From: Anisodus tanguticus
Taxonomy: Eukaryota; Streptophyta; Magnoliopsida; Solanales; Solanaceae
Length of the DNA: 64,000 bases
Assembly (NCBI GenBank): GCA_034509755.1
Contig: CM067541.1
Span: 28,595,504-28,659,503, forward strand
Direction of reading: 5' to 3'
Position 1 is the first letter of the stretch, and the number at the start of each line of letters is the position of its first letter. Below, in pieces: positions 33,781-45,731 of this stretch. The position numbers were made by a program, and so were the translations under genes. The notes beneath the pieces were generated by a model, which saw only the letters and a program-made list of their open reading frames with translations, did no database searches and was not told the DNA's origin.

Positions 33781-34049
33781 AGAAGTTGAAGAAGCGGAGT
33801 TCTATAGATGCATTGGTGTGCGAGGAGAAGAAGAGTCTTGTGGGAGATACGGTTAAAGATACCAACTCGAAGGAACTCTTGAAGAAATCTGAAGATGTCT
33901 TTCAGGCTGATCTTGCACCCGTATTACCAACAATTAGAGGTATTGAACATGTTATTGATTTTATTCCAGGAAGTTCATTACCTAATCGTCCAACCTATAG
34001 ATGCGATCCGGAAGAGGCTAAGGAGTATAAAGACAAGTGCAAGAATTAC

Positions 34050-34765
34050 TAGACAAAGGCTTTGTCCGAGAGAGCCTTAGTCCCTATGCGGTACCTGCCT
34101 TGTTAGTGCCAAAGAAATATGGGACTTGGCGCATGTGTATTGATAGCCGAGCGGTCAATAACATCACCGTGAAGTACATGTTTCTTATGCCGAGATTGGA
34201 TGATATTTTGGATTAATTGAGTGAGGACAAGTTGTTCTCCAAGATAGATTTGAGGAGTGGCTTCCATCAAATGAGGATACGAGAGGGAGATGAATGGAAG
34301 ACGACTTTCAAGATCAAGTATGGTTTGTACGAATGGCTTGTGATGCCATTTGGATTGTGTAATGCTCCAAGCTCTTTCATGATGCTTATGCACGAGGTAC
34401 TACGACCATTCAGGGGTAAATTTGTTATGGTTTACTTAGATGATATCTTAATTTATAGTCAAGATATGGAATCTCACTTGTCACATTTAGAAGCTTTATT
34501 TGAGAAGTTGAGAGATGTAAAGTTGTATGGCAAGTTAGAGAAGTATGCTTTTATAATTACTAGTATCCCATTCTTAGGATACATAGTATCATCCGAGGGC
34601 ATTCATGTGGATCCATCCAAAGTGGAAGCTATCCGGAGTTGGCCCGAACCTACGAATGTAAGTGAGGTAAGAAGTTTCCATGGTTTGGCTTCTTTTTATC
34701 ATCTTTTAATTCGATATTTTAGGACCCTTGATACCCCTATCACTGAACTAATGAAAAAAATGTGA
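34050..34765 (+). pseudogene. Gypsy B reverse transcriptase
   Basis: The main frame (34217-34765) begins after an in-frame stop in the DDxLD region and shows KLFSKIDLRSGFHQMRI, YEWLVMPFGLCNAPSSFM, the catalytic Tyr-Leu-Asp-Asp at 34433-34444 (VYLDDILIYSQ), and the thumb block HVDPSKVEAIRSWPEP. The upstream part (about 34050-34210, with VPKKYGTWRMCIDSRAVN) is in the same general order but has a stop at 34213. All RT active-site residues are intact, so the defect is in frame integrity only. Confidence 0.9.
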
Positions 34766-34849
34766 GTTTAAATGTTCCCAAGAAGCACAAAGAGCTTTGG
34801 AAACCTTGAAGGGAAGGTTATGTGCAGCACCGGCTCTAGCTATTCCAAA

Positions 34850-35211
34850 CCTTGAGAAGCTATTTGAAATTGAATGTGATACTAGTGGAATTGGTGTTGG
34901 TACCGTCTTGATTCAACACAAATGACCCATTGCTTTCTTTAGTGAAAAATTGGGTGGTGTCCGGCTCAATTATTCTACTTATGACAAGGAATTTTATATT
35001 GTGAGATCCTTGGTCCAATGGGAACATTATTTGAGAACGAAAACATTTGTCTTGTATTCGGATCATTTGGTTTGGCTACACCTAAGGAAGGAAGGATTTC
35101 CCAACATGAGCCGGGCGAATATAGAGGTATTAGTTCAACATTTAATGTTAGAGACTTATCACCATACATAGATGATGAGAATTTAGGGAAAATTCTGTTA
35201 AAGAAGGGGAG
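34850..35211 (+). pseudogene. Gypsy B RNase H and integrase C-terminal scrap
   Basis: RNase H: FEIECDTSGIGVG, FFSEKLGG, YDKEFYIVRSLVQWEHYL and FVLYSDH. Directly after LYSDH the sequence reads LVWLHLRKEGFPN, which in relatives is near the C-terminus of integrase. Then, in another frame, EYRGISSTFNVRDLSPYID follows, the last integrase block. The entire zinc-binding and DDE integrase core, normally some 350 residues, is missing, and a second smaller gap lies between FPN and EYRG. The purine tract aaagaaggggag follows. Confidence 0.8.
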
Positions 35212-35213
35212 TA

Positions 35214-36258
35214 TGATGAAAAGAAGGCCGTAAACGTAAGTTTCCAACATGAGCCGCGAGGAGATTTGCTAGGAGTGCCAAAGATTTTCAACCGTCTTAT
35301 AGTGACATGTTTAATGTGGAGTGGAGTTGAAGACAAGACTTGAAGATCCAAGAAGGCAATATTTTTTTTCGGCTTTTATGTAGGTCTTGGCCGAGACCAC
35401 CTTTTATGTTGTTTTAATTCCTAGATTAATTACTAGATCTCCTTATAGCTTAATTACTATGCCATGTATTAAGATAAGATTACCAAGCCGAGAACCATCT
35501 AGAAGGAGAAGCTTCCAACGTTCCCTAAGGAGGTAATTCATGAACTAGCTAGTTCATGCACTTATCTACATGAATGATACAAAATGGTGGCCTAGAGAAC
35601 ATGAAGAGTTGGGTCTTTTCCCTACTCCCAAATTGGTCGAACCTCTCCCCCTTTCCCATTCGGCGTAAATGCATATTTATGTCTATCTTGTTACCTCTTC
35701 TAGAAGGTTTAGAACTAGTATAAATAGGGGATGTAGTTGATGAAAGGAGACATTGCATTTTTATGAAATATATTTGTGTTTTCTCAAACTTTTGTTAAGT
35801 TATTCAACTTTTGTGTTGTTATCTTAGTTGGTCCTTTCGTGGTCCAACCCTTGGTCCTTTTGTGGTCCAAACCCTAGGTGTAAGTCTAGTGAGAACTTTT
35901 GTGATCTAACGATAACCAAGCCAAGGTTCTATCCAGTTACTTTGTCATAAACACATTAGAAGGTCATCTCGGCCTACATCACCTTACCCGCACCCGAACT
36001 TGTCTATCAATTTCGTGCTCAATCATTGTCCAAACTGTCTAATCCCTTTCACCCCAATACACTACAACACTTCCCAAACCTACACCAAAAAGGTCGTTAA
36101 CCAACTCCTCCCAAAAACACCCAAGACCCCAGCCAACTACTCCACTATTCTCACCGGATTCAATCTTCGTACCTTACTGTCCCGACCAGTTTTCGCCACC
36201 TTACCACCATCCAACCACCAACATAACCTACAACGTGTCTAGTTCATCCTCTCCAAAC
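35214..36258 (+). repeat. 3' LTR of gypsy B, truncated
   Basis: It matches the 5' LTR from TGATGAAAAG to 'cctctccaaac' and then stops matching, about 168 bases short of the expected 'tacatca' end. It has only two of the 23-bp repeats (35828-35874) against four in its partner LTR. Confidence 0.85.
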
Positions 36259-38534
36259 GTCCTCAGGCCAGATCTAATCGACCTTATTAGGATCTATGTT
36301 CATTATATCGTCCGTTCCATAGAGCCTATAGTCAACTCAACATGTCTAATATTCCATTATCCTTGTTTCTTAACTCCTTTCTTTAGCATCAGCCTTGGGT
36401 CCTTTAGTCTTATTGGCCACTCTATAATTTCTTTATATGCTTGTATCGAGCCTTACCCGTCATTATTTCCACTTACCTATCCTCGACGGTCGCGATAGTG
36501 TTTGTGGCAGAACTAATGCTTCGCATATCAAATCCAGTTTGTAGCTTGATCTAGTGCTTATAACTCATTCGGGCTTTCTTGCTTTAGTTGGTATTAGATC
36601 TCCCCTTAATCAGTCGTTTAATTATTTTACCGTTATACTTCTGGCTTGAGTTTCCTTTGGGGGGAGGGACTCTTCTTAATGTACATCCTATACTACAATC
36701 TCCGAACGTCAGAGGTTTCACACTCTTGGCTAGTAAGTTATGAGTATCCCTAATTCCTTATGTCCTTATTCTATCTTCAAAGTGATCATACTGGTATGGG
36801 TCTCACTATATTCTCGTTATTTGTATCCTTTTCATCATGGTTCATTTTTCTTGTCTGCCCTTTTGAGAAATATCTTTCAGCCTCGATACCTTGTCATAGC
36901 ATTCCACTCGTACTTACTAAGTGTATGCCTATTACTTATAGCCATTCTTCAATTATGTCATGGTTTTTGTCGTCAATTGTATTCAACAAGCTATTTTTGC
37001 CCTGTCGGCACGTAGAATCACACAACATCACACAATGAAACTAAAGATCTCATCACTCCAATGTTTAAAACCTATGATCTCTTGCTACCCACCCATGCAC
37101 GTAACGTCCAATGGCGAACGGTGTGACTTTTTCCAAACAGCGGATTCTCACATTTGAGTTGACATAAGTCACCATAAACAAATGAATTCTATTAATCTTC
37201 TAAACTTTTTAACTACGCTTTCTACATTTCATTTTTCTAATCTTATTCTCGGCTTGCCACTTCTTCCACAAAGTCTGGGCTTTCATACAATCGTCGAGTA
37301 ACATAATATTACAGATTCAGGGTTTATCTAATATAGTCGTTCGCAAAACATACTACACATTTTGTCACTAGGTCAGGTTTGGAGCTCCGTACCTTTTCAA
37401 TCTACAACTTACATACGTAGTTTTAACTATCAACTAGGCTAGAAGTCTCGTTTTGGTTGGTACTATTACAACCACGACTAGCTCTTATCAGAATACCTTA
37501 TCTCACGATTAATACTATAAGAATCAATTTCCAAGACGAGGTCACTATTCTTAAATATAAAATAGGTATGTATTAAGCATATATGAAGTAGATAAGTTAA
37601 CAAGAAAATCAATAGCATACATGCGCCCTTCTTCCCACCTCGAACAACATCAAAACTCGAGGCCCCATTCTCGCTCTCACCCTCTTCCTTTCGGGCCAAT
37701 TTGGGACACTCTAGAATCTTATGAACTCAGTTACCACACCAATAACAACCTCTTGTTTCCCTACAGCACAACCAACATGCATCTGATCGCACTGCCTATA
37801 ACATGGCCTCGACGACCCAACCCGGTTTGCACCAGTCTGATCCTGAAATATCGAAGTCTTTCATCCCTGTCTCGGCCTTATCCAAGAACTATGATCATAC
37901 TTGATCTGTGGCAAAGATTTGCCCACTGGCCGTATATCTGTAACCCCTCATCATTTCATCATCCTCTGTGATCATCAACCATTCTAGCCCTCTTGGACCT
38001 TTCATTCTCCCCAACTGGGTCAACTCACTTGAACATCGATCCCTGACCAACAAGCTCTCTATGCGCCTGTGAGCTCTCTGACCCTTCCAGGGGCTACCAC
38101 TGTCAAACATATCGAGGCGATGTTGTGCCTGAGAGGCGACCAACTGAGTCAATATGTGAACCACCTTCCTAACATCCTCATTAGATAGTGTTGGTGGTAT
38201 AATTGGTGATTCGGGGGCTTCCTTTAGCTCTCTTAGCGCTACCTGAATCGGTGATGTCTAAGAAGGTGACCCGCTCGTATCCTCTAACGGGTCTATCTCA
38301 ATAGAACATGCATTACCCGAAGAAAAATTGCTGCAATCGAAAACACGATAAGGTTAAGAATGGAATACTTACAGCTCAGCTCTATCGCACGATCTAGATC
38401 AAGAAAGAAATTCACCATCCTAAATGTCTTGTAGCCTCCTGTTTATAAGTGTGGCGCGCTACACACCCATAAACAAGACTCTAATAGACACGACTTGTAG
38501 ACTCCATAGGACAGACCTGTTCTTATACCATGTT
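36259..38534 (-). mobile_element. Degenerate Tekay-like internal region, minus strand
   Basis: No open gene. In minus sense, 38534-38330 resembles the leader after a Tekay LTR: a decayed primer site reading tggtataaga, then 'tacaagtcgtgtctattag', as in the plus-strand copies at 50760 and 56460. 38164-37895 reads TQLVASQAQHRLDMFDSG with gag-like character. 37600-36259 is AT-rich with no motif. The plus-strand frames here (36740-37038, 37621-37971) are not convincing proteins. Confidence 0.5.
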
Positions 38535-40645
38535 TGTCACACTCCAACCTTAGGGGGTGTGGCTGATACTCGACACCCTAAGGCCAGAGCGTACCAACCA
38601 TAGTACCTGAACCACACGTAATGAGACTTGGGCCGACAAGGCCTCTAATCAACAATTGTAAAGTAAAGTACAATAGTGTCCTGCAAGTAGAAGAGACCCA
38701 ACAACATATAGATACATATACACTAACATCGACAAGGTCATCATAGATAAAATAGACCATCGAAAATGGGCCAGCAAGGACATATTGAATAACTAAATAT
38801 GTGACACTAGTCTACAAGCCTCTAAACATAACATTAAGTAGCAATAGGTTGGGATAGAGCCCCACCATACACATGACAAATATATACAGCAAAATTAGCA
38901 CCTACCGACACTATAGACAACTCCAAAAATATGGAGCGTGATAACAACAACTAAATTAGGTCACCTTCTATTGGGGAGCGAATGATCATCTATCTATACC
39001 TGCGGGCATAAAAACAGTGCCCTCCCAAGGGACATCAGTACAGAAAAATGTACTGAATATGTAAGGCAGATAAACATAAGTAAGAACAATAACGAGAGTA
39101 GTGGAAAGTAAAGAGACAACCTAGACCTAAGGAAGCCACTTTGGGCATATGCAATGCATAATATCATTGAAAACCACATACATATATGTACATAGAGCCA
39201 CACAATGGGGCAATGTCATCGTCATATTGTACCTGGCCATATAGGACTCGGTGTTATCATACCCAACTAAAGTGGTGTGCACATATAAGTGCCAAAGTCG
39301 GCCGACTCTGTCATAAAATACATATATATATAGAATGCATAAATGACTTTAGAAGACCAATGGAACTAGGGAGGAGTGACATAGTGTTGTTAACCTCCGC
39401 CTATCATTATGGAACTAAATACAACAATTGTTACAATCCAACGTAGAGCTTAGAAGAAATCATACAACAAGAAACTTTATAAGCTACGGAACATACTAAA
39501 GACAAGGACAGATAAGGATCGTACAATATTTGATCAACAAGAGTGGACATGTTTCTACACACAAGAATTGAATGCAAACACGAATTATTCGTTCTTTCAC
39601 ATTTTTCCTATGATCATGTCAACAATAGAAGAAGAGGGGTAACCTTACATACCTCGTCACTTGGCTAAAGCTAGTCCTAAAAAGTATCGCTCATTCTCCA
39701 ATCACTGACCTACGCAATAGGGACAATCTGAGTCAAGATCATGTCAATGGTCACAAGATTTCTTCGTTGCGACATCCTATCAAACACCTAGAGTGCACAA
39801 TTTGCCTAGCTTGTTTTCATGAAAAATTTAAGCTACTATCCTCTCCTTTTCATCAATTAAATCCACCACCAATATTGCAACAATCATACTTCATACAATC
39901 CAGCCATAACCATCTTAATAACTCAATCAAGGCAACATAACAACCAACATGCATTCTTGTAAAATTTAGCTAGGCTTTTGCAAGTTATATCTATCAATTG
40001 AACTAACTAAGATAGGAGAGGTTAGAGGACAATAGAAAGTAGCATATCCTTACCTTAAAACAGCCACAACACCCTTTAGCATAAGTCTCCCTCTAAGCTC
40101 AAGAACACCAAACTTCACCAACAATGTAAAGGGACAGATTCCAAGATAATCCAAGCTTCTCAAGGAAGATCTCACTTCATAATCTTAAGGAATGGTTCTT
40201 GGATAATATATAAACCTTGGGAGTGTGTTTGAGAGTACCTAGGGTTCAAGAGGGTCGAAAATGAAATGTCTGAACTGAAAATTCGAGAGTTGGCCTTATA
40301 TTAGAAGCCCATCGCCTCCCATATGCGGGAGGATATGTGACGCATATAGGAAAATACGGTCGCATCCTCCACCACATATAGTAGAAGGATGGTGGTGAAA
40401 TAGTTGTCTTGAAATGCGGCCAAATACGCGAGGCATATTGGCTTCCGCGATGCAAAACACTTAGCGTATCGTCCTATCTTCGTCGAAAGATATTTCCTTA
40501 AATCCAAATGACTTATAACCTTTCATAAACCTTTTTAACATCTATCTAAGTCATATGTGACCCTCGAAAAGGATCTCGAGTAATCAAACCTCAAGTAAAC
40601 AATTACGCCCTCGTTTGAGCACAAAACTATGAGGTGTGATACAAT
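38535..40645 (-). repeat. Tekay-like LTR, minus strand, 5' end cut off
   Basis: In plus coordinates it begins 'tgtcacactccaacctta', the LTR 3' end, and runs to 'aaaactatgaggtgtgat' near 40640, which matches 44229-44250 of the plus-strand LTR. The first 260 or so bases of the LTR (equivalent to 43979-44240) are missing. Shared landmarks are 'gtactgaatatgtaaggcag' and 'atgataggcggaggttaa' (inverted). Confidence 0.75.
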
Positions 40646-42510
40646 ATCGAATGCAGAAGATAAATGAATCAATAAAGATAGAGAGGTAGACACAAGAAAT
40701 GGAATCAAAATCAATCCAAAGTAGATGAAACAAAGGACCTCAATTGATTAACCAAGAACAAACACCTAACCTATGAAGAAGACCTCAAGGAAATTGCAAG
40801 CAACCCCCTTATCCTAAACAAAGATCAACATGGCTTACCAAGCTCACTTGGTTTTAAGCTCTCAAAAACTCGCACAAGAGTATCCAATATCAATTTTCAA
40901 CAATATCTTAGAAATGAAATGACCTACATTATCTATTTATAGTCCTAGGGTAAGTTATTGCATAAAGGGTCCAAAACTGATACCTTGAGATTGCAAAACT
41001 AGCTACAACAACCAAACTGTCAAGCTGTGTGGCCATCCTGCGAGATGCATGCATGACCTGCAACCCACTCTGCGAAATGTAGGGTATGTCTTCTTTCACC
41101 TCAGCTCGTGCAGCATGTGTGATTCTTGTGCAATTCACATAAATGCTATGTGACATCATGTGCGGCTTGCACAAGGTGTCTTCTTCATCATTCTTTGTCT
41201 TTTTGTCTTTCCATGCAATCATCCATACTCGGAATCCCCCAGATTACACCAATGTATGCTTTCGCACATCCATCTCCATGTGCAATCTTCGTGAACCTTG
41301 AAGTCCATGGCCTTGAGGCAACTTGGATTGCATCATTCTCCCTTTCTTGAAAAGGATTCATCCTCGAATATAAACCTTGCAAGACCATAGAAAAGAAAAA
41401 TAACAACAAGGTCCTCAAAGGATGAGGGTTGGTGTTAGAGTAGACCAATATACTAACATTCCATGTATGCACACACTTATGATATAATCAAGTATCTAGT
41501 TCATGAAGAATAATCTCTCAAGTAGGGCACTAAGAACTTGGCTACCCTAAAGATCATGAAATGAGAATATCAAAATACCATGTAGGCAAGGTCACATTGG
41601 TTTTAGTAGTCATGACACACAGATGATCCTCAATTTCAAATCACACAAATATATAACACCACCGAGGTCGAAAAGGAAAAATACCCAAATATCTTGGTCA
41701 ACAAAACAACTATATGCCCTATGTAGATCCCTCCCTACATAAGATGCACCCTCAATACAAGCATGTGCATCATCATAAGCAAACAAGTAATAGAGGAAAG
41801 TGCCCCGTAATATAAAGTCAAGTAGAAAATCTCTAGGGAACACCTATGCCTCCTTACACAAATGTGAGACCTCACAAGAAGACAATTTTGGAAGGAAAGT
41901 ATCTAATGAAGCAATATCACCAATATAACTCTCCTCACTTGAATTTTATCAAAGAATGGATTAAATCCATAGAGGTCACTTGAATCAAGCCTAGCATGCA
42001 TATCATTATCATAGATATGTGGAGAATCATACAAAGGCTCACAATTAAGTTCATTAGACTAAGGGTAATGACTAGTTGAATTCCTAAAAAATGAAGCAAG
42101 TCAATTTCTCACTCAACTATAGATGCCTCATCTTTTGACTCTTTAAGAACATCAAAATATTCCACCCCTACGATTGAATTACAATCCCTTAAAACGAGGC
42201 TTCTTTCTAAGGTAAGGGTGTCAATATCCCATGGTGGGTTCCCATAGATGTTTATCCCCCAAAGGTGGCTACATTTCCCACGTTGCCATTTAAGCCACTA
42301 TGCACATCATCATCGATAGTGATGTCATCATCAAATAATACATTATCTTTAAGGAAAAGGCAATCAACCAATGATTAAGATTGGAAACATGCAACACCTC
42401 TATCCTCAACACAAAAATGTTTTTCATCATACACAAACAAATAGTAAAGAAAGGTGTCACTAAGAATTACTTCATTTATGGTATCCATACATATAGCATC
42501 ACTCTTAGGT
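40646..42510 (-). mobile_element. Gypsy element C, 3' part, minus strand
   Basis: In minus sense, an internal tail (42510-41336) ends in 'ttcgaggatgaatcctttt' and the purine tract 'aagaaagggagaa', followed by an LTR starting TGATGCAATCC at 41335 and running to about 40646. The internal tail holds broken frames with acidic and hydrophobic stretches (for example GVEYFDVLKESKDEASIVE at about 42170-42110) and no RT or integrase. Short LTR, about 690 bases. The 5' part of this element is absent. Confidence 0.55.
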
Positions 42511-42512
42511 TC

Positions 42513-42801
42513 AATGACACCCCAACCTTGGGGGTGTGGCCGGCACCCGGTGTCCTAAGGCCCGAACGTACCACTCATGATATATGTAGCATACTCAATA
42601 ATACATGGGTCGACAAGGCCTCTTACAAAGGATTACCTGATGTAATGACATGACCATTTGCACGTAGAAAAGGCCCAACATACATATATACAACAAGGTC
42701 ACACAAAACTACTATAAATAAGATGACTATCTACAATCCTCTAAGGAGTATGTAACATTATCTAGTCAGGACAGGGCCCCGCCATTCCCCACTATGTACA
42801 A

Positions 42802-42846
<45 letters not shown>

Positions 42847-43140
42847 CCATACATATTAGCTCACTACATAGCTCCAGAAGAAAAGAGTGAGACACTCTTC
42901 ATTTGAGTTGAGACACCTACTTTGAGGGATCGTCTATATCTCTATCTGTAGTCTGCGGGCATGAAATGCAGCGCCCCAGAAAGATACGTCAGTATGAAAT
43001 ATTATACTGAATATGTAAGGCATGATTAAACGTAAGTAAGAGCATCAATGAGTAAAGGAAACTGAAAGTAATAACCTATAACTCATAAGTGTCATTGAGG
43101 ACCACACTGTACATAAATGGAAAATAATAGCATATTTCCT
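42513..43140 (-). repeat. Tekay-like LTR fragment, minus strand
   Basis: The LTR 3' end (inverted) at 'gacaccccaaccttgggg' and landmarks 'gggtcgacaaggcctct' and 'tactgaatatgtaaggcat' match the LTRs at 30393 and 38535. A (CA)n(TA)n microsatellite fills 42795-42846. The match fades after about 43140. Confidence 0.65.
42795..42846 (+). repeat. (CA)n(TA)n microsatellite
   Basis: About 15 CA units followed by about 9 TA units, inside the minus-strand LTR fragment. Length is likely to vary between individuals. Confidence 0.9.
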
Positions 43141-43978
43141 CTCCTTTATCGGTCTTACATGAATAGTTCCTTTATTATGTCAATCCCCAAGTCCTATCTT
43201 CCATGTCAACTTTTATCATTTTTGTGCTAACGGAATACCATACTATTTTTTTTGTTCTAACATCACCACCATTATGGTTATCCCTCGAGGTTTCCACTCC
43301 GTAACGATAACACTATAGAAATTTCCTCTAGATCTATCTTAAGGTTAACTTGCATACTTAGATCTTGCTCCAGTTTCCCTTGCTCGCTAGACTGTTCTTT
43401 CTTTATATTCCAGCTTTAGCCCAAGACCAACAAGTCTGCCAGCTACGTATCAATGACTATAGTTTTTGTAGAAAAGTTTTGTGATACGATAAAGATAAGA
43501 AAGAAAAGACGTAAGTAATGTAGAAGAGGTGATAGGAAAAATAGAAGAAGGCATGAATCCTAGATATCATTATCTTTCCAAACAAAAAACCTATAATGAT
43601 AATCATGCGAGAACTTCCTCTTATGTCCCTATCTATACTTTACACCTATAACCCTATTTTATATGTCCTATTTAGGCGATTATCATAATAAAGGAACGAA
43701 ATAAACAACCTAAACATCGGGATTCCGTGGTTGAGATAAGTTATGGCTTACTATCCGATGTTATGAAGAGATGCACGACCGTGCTAGGTCGATGTTGTAA
43801 TGAATGTTGCATTTCATGGTCCTATAAGGCGATGATTGTGGTTTTGGATTGCAGGATAGGTTGAGGTAGCCTTATTTATAGAGGAAACTCTGTCAAAATC
43901 TTCAGAGGGTGTAAGAATTGCTATTTTAAATCCATGGCACTCCAACATTTGAGGAAGAATGTTCTTAAGGGGGGAAGG
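43141..43978 (+). mobile_element. Tekay-like internal 3' end with purine tract
   Basis: No gene is readable. The last 50 bases, 'aacatttgaggaagaatg' then 'ttcttaaggggggaagg', are the classic purine tract just before a Tekay-type LTR (compare 60100-60133). The rest is diverged internal sequence of unknown extent. Confidence 0.55.
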
Positions 43979-45139
43979 ATGTTACACCCCGTACTTTCAT
44001 ATATCGATTATGTTGTAAATTAGCGAGACTAAGGTAAGGAAGATGTTTCCCTTTAGGAAAAGAGAGTAATAAAGATAAATCATGAGGAAGTTGTGAGAGT
44101 TTAAGAATCGCAAAGCCACCGCACTTGTATTCCTTACATTGGTTATGCGGTGAGTAAACTAATGCGAGTTGGAAGAAGTTACAATGCTTATAAGAAATTA
44201 GGGAAGGATCTGTACAAGATTGGGATGTACCAAAAGGTTTTGTATCACACCTCATAGTTTTGTGATCAAACGATGGCATAATTAGTCGACTTGAGCTCCG
44301 ATGACTCGAGATCCTTTCCGAGGGTCACATATGACTTAGAAAGATATTAAAAAGGATAATGGAAGGTTATAAGTCATTTTGATTGAATAAAATATCTTTC
44401 GATTAATTTTGACGAAGATAGGACGATACGTTAAGCGTTTCGCGTTGCGGAAGCCAATCCTCCTCGTGGATTTGGCCGTATTTCAAGAAAACCATTTGTC
44501 CACCTTCTTTCCACTATATGCGGTGGAGGATGCAGCTGCATATTCCTATATGCATCGCATATGAGAGGCGGTGGGATGCCTATATAAGGCCAACTCTCGA
44601 ATTTTCACTTCAAACATTTGATTTTCGACCCTCTTGAACCCAGGGTTCTCTCAAACACTCTCCCAAGGTTTATACACTATCCAAGAACCATTCCTTAAGA
44701 ATATTAAGTGAGATATTCCTTGAGAAGCTTTGATTATCTTGGAATCTCTCCCTTTACATTATTGGTGAAGTTTGGTGTTCTTGAACTTGGGGGAGTCTTG
44801 TGCTAAAGTGTGTTATGGATGTTTTAAGGTAAGGATACGCTACTTTCTATTGTCTTCTAACCTCTCTTAGTATAGTTAGTTAAATTAATATATATAATGA
44901 TATGCTAACGATTGTTGTATATAGTTTCATAATGATAGGCGGCGGTTAACGACCTTATGTCACTCCGCCCTATTCATGTTGGTTTTCCTGGGTTTATATT
45001 GCATTGCACCTATATATATGTATCTATTTTCACATCGAGTTGCGCTGGCGTGTTGCGTTTCAAACCACTGCAGTTGGGTACGCTATGATAACATTAGCCT
45101 AGAGAGCTGCTTGATGATTATATTTCCCCATAGTGTGGC

Positions 45140-45140
45140 T

Positions 45141-45188
<48 letters not shown>
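45140..45188 (+). repeat. (TA)n(GA)n tract at the left viral edge
   Basis: About 11 TA units (45140-45162) followed by 13 GA units (45163-45188). Other LTR copies have a shorter TA-rich segment (atgtacatatatgtatgtgg) at this place. Confidence 0.9.
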
Positions 45189-45192
<4 letters not shown>

Positions 45193-45731
45193 TAAGATAG
45201 ATAAATTTCCCTCCTATGGAATTTCTCTCATCCAAAATACCTTACCCAAAATTCTCAAATTCCTTGTAAACTCCAAAGATCTCCTTGAAAATATTCAAGT
45301 ATAAATCTTTGTAAGTTTTAATATTTTGAATAAATATGATTATGGATGGTGCTACCTCCTAATCTTTTAAACTCATGTTTTAAATTAATTCACTGTTAAA
45401 TTCTTGCATTATGATGTTGACCGGTTCTACCGCCTAATTCATATAAATTCTTGCAGATCCTTTAAATTATGGATTCCTTATTAGGAACCTTATATTTCAA
45501 TTCATTCCTTGTCTATTATCCCCTTAGTATCCTCGGGCGTGTTTTGGTATCAGAGCCATGAGGGGCAGAGATATAGAGAAATGTTGTTCAGACTTATAAA
45601 ATTTTGTCTAGAGGTTTAGGCTCTTCTGAGTTTTCTTGCCTAGGAAGGTCCGGGTAGTAAAGGCAATTAGACCCATGAATAGCTTGGGATTGTAGGAAGA
45701 ACTTAAGTTTCGAAAATAAAATTTATTAAAA
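45189..45731 (+). other. Viral leader with tRNA-Met primer site
   Basis: AT-rich untranslated leader. A primer site matching the plant initiator tRNA-Met (tggtatcagagccatg) is at 45545-45560. Plant pararetroviruses use such a site to start minus-strand DNA synthesis. The first open frame starts about 170 bases downstream, at 45732. Confidence 0.7.

Larger units (their letters stand above)
30980..36258 (+). mobile_element. Gypsy element B, two LTRs, integrase lost
   Basis: 5' LTR 30980-32231, primer site 32235-32246, gag 32332-33160 with a zinc knuckle, protease 33310-33780, RT about 34050-34750, RNase H about 34850-35065, a C-terminal integrase scrap 35066-35200, purine tract, and a 3' LTR from 35214 cut off at 36258. 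RT before any integrase is gypsy order. The two LTRs differ at roughly 8 in 100 sites over the first 150 bases (counted by eye), so the insertion is old. Multiple stops and frame breaks and the absence of the integrase core make it non-functional. It interrupts a minus-strand Tekay-like LTR on its left. Its right neighbour does not continue that LTR. Confidence 0.9.

Noticed and set aside
36740..37038. Two overlapping 91-92 codon frames rich in hydrophobic residues
   Set aside because: No motif, out of any gene context, inside degenerate retroelement DNA; expected by chance in T/C-rich sequence.
40246..40507. Minus-strand 68-69 codon frames as genes
   Set aside because: Within the minus Tekay-like LTR 38535-40645, and the same segment recurs in other LTRs.
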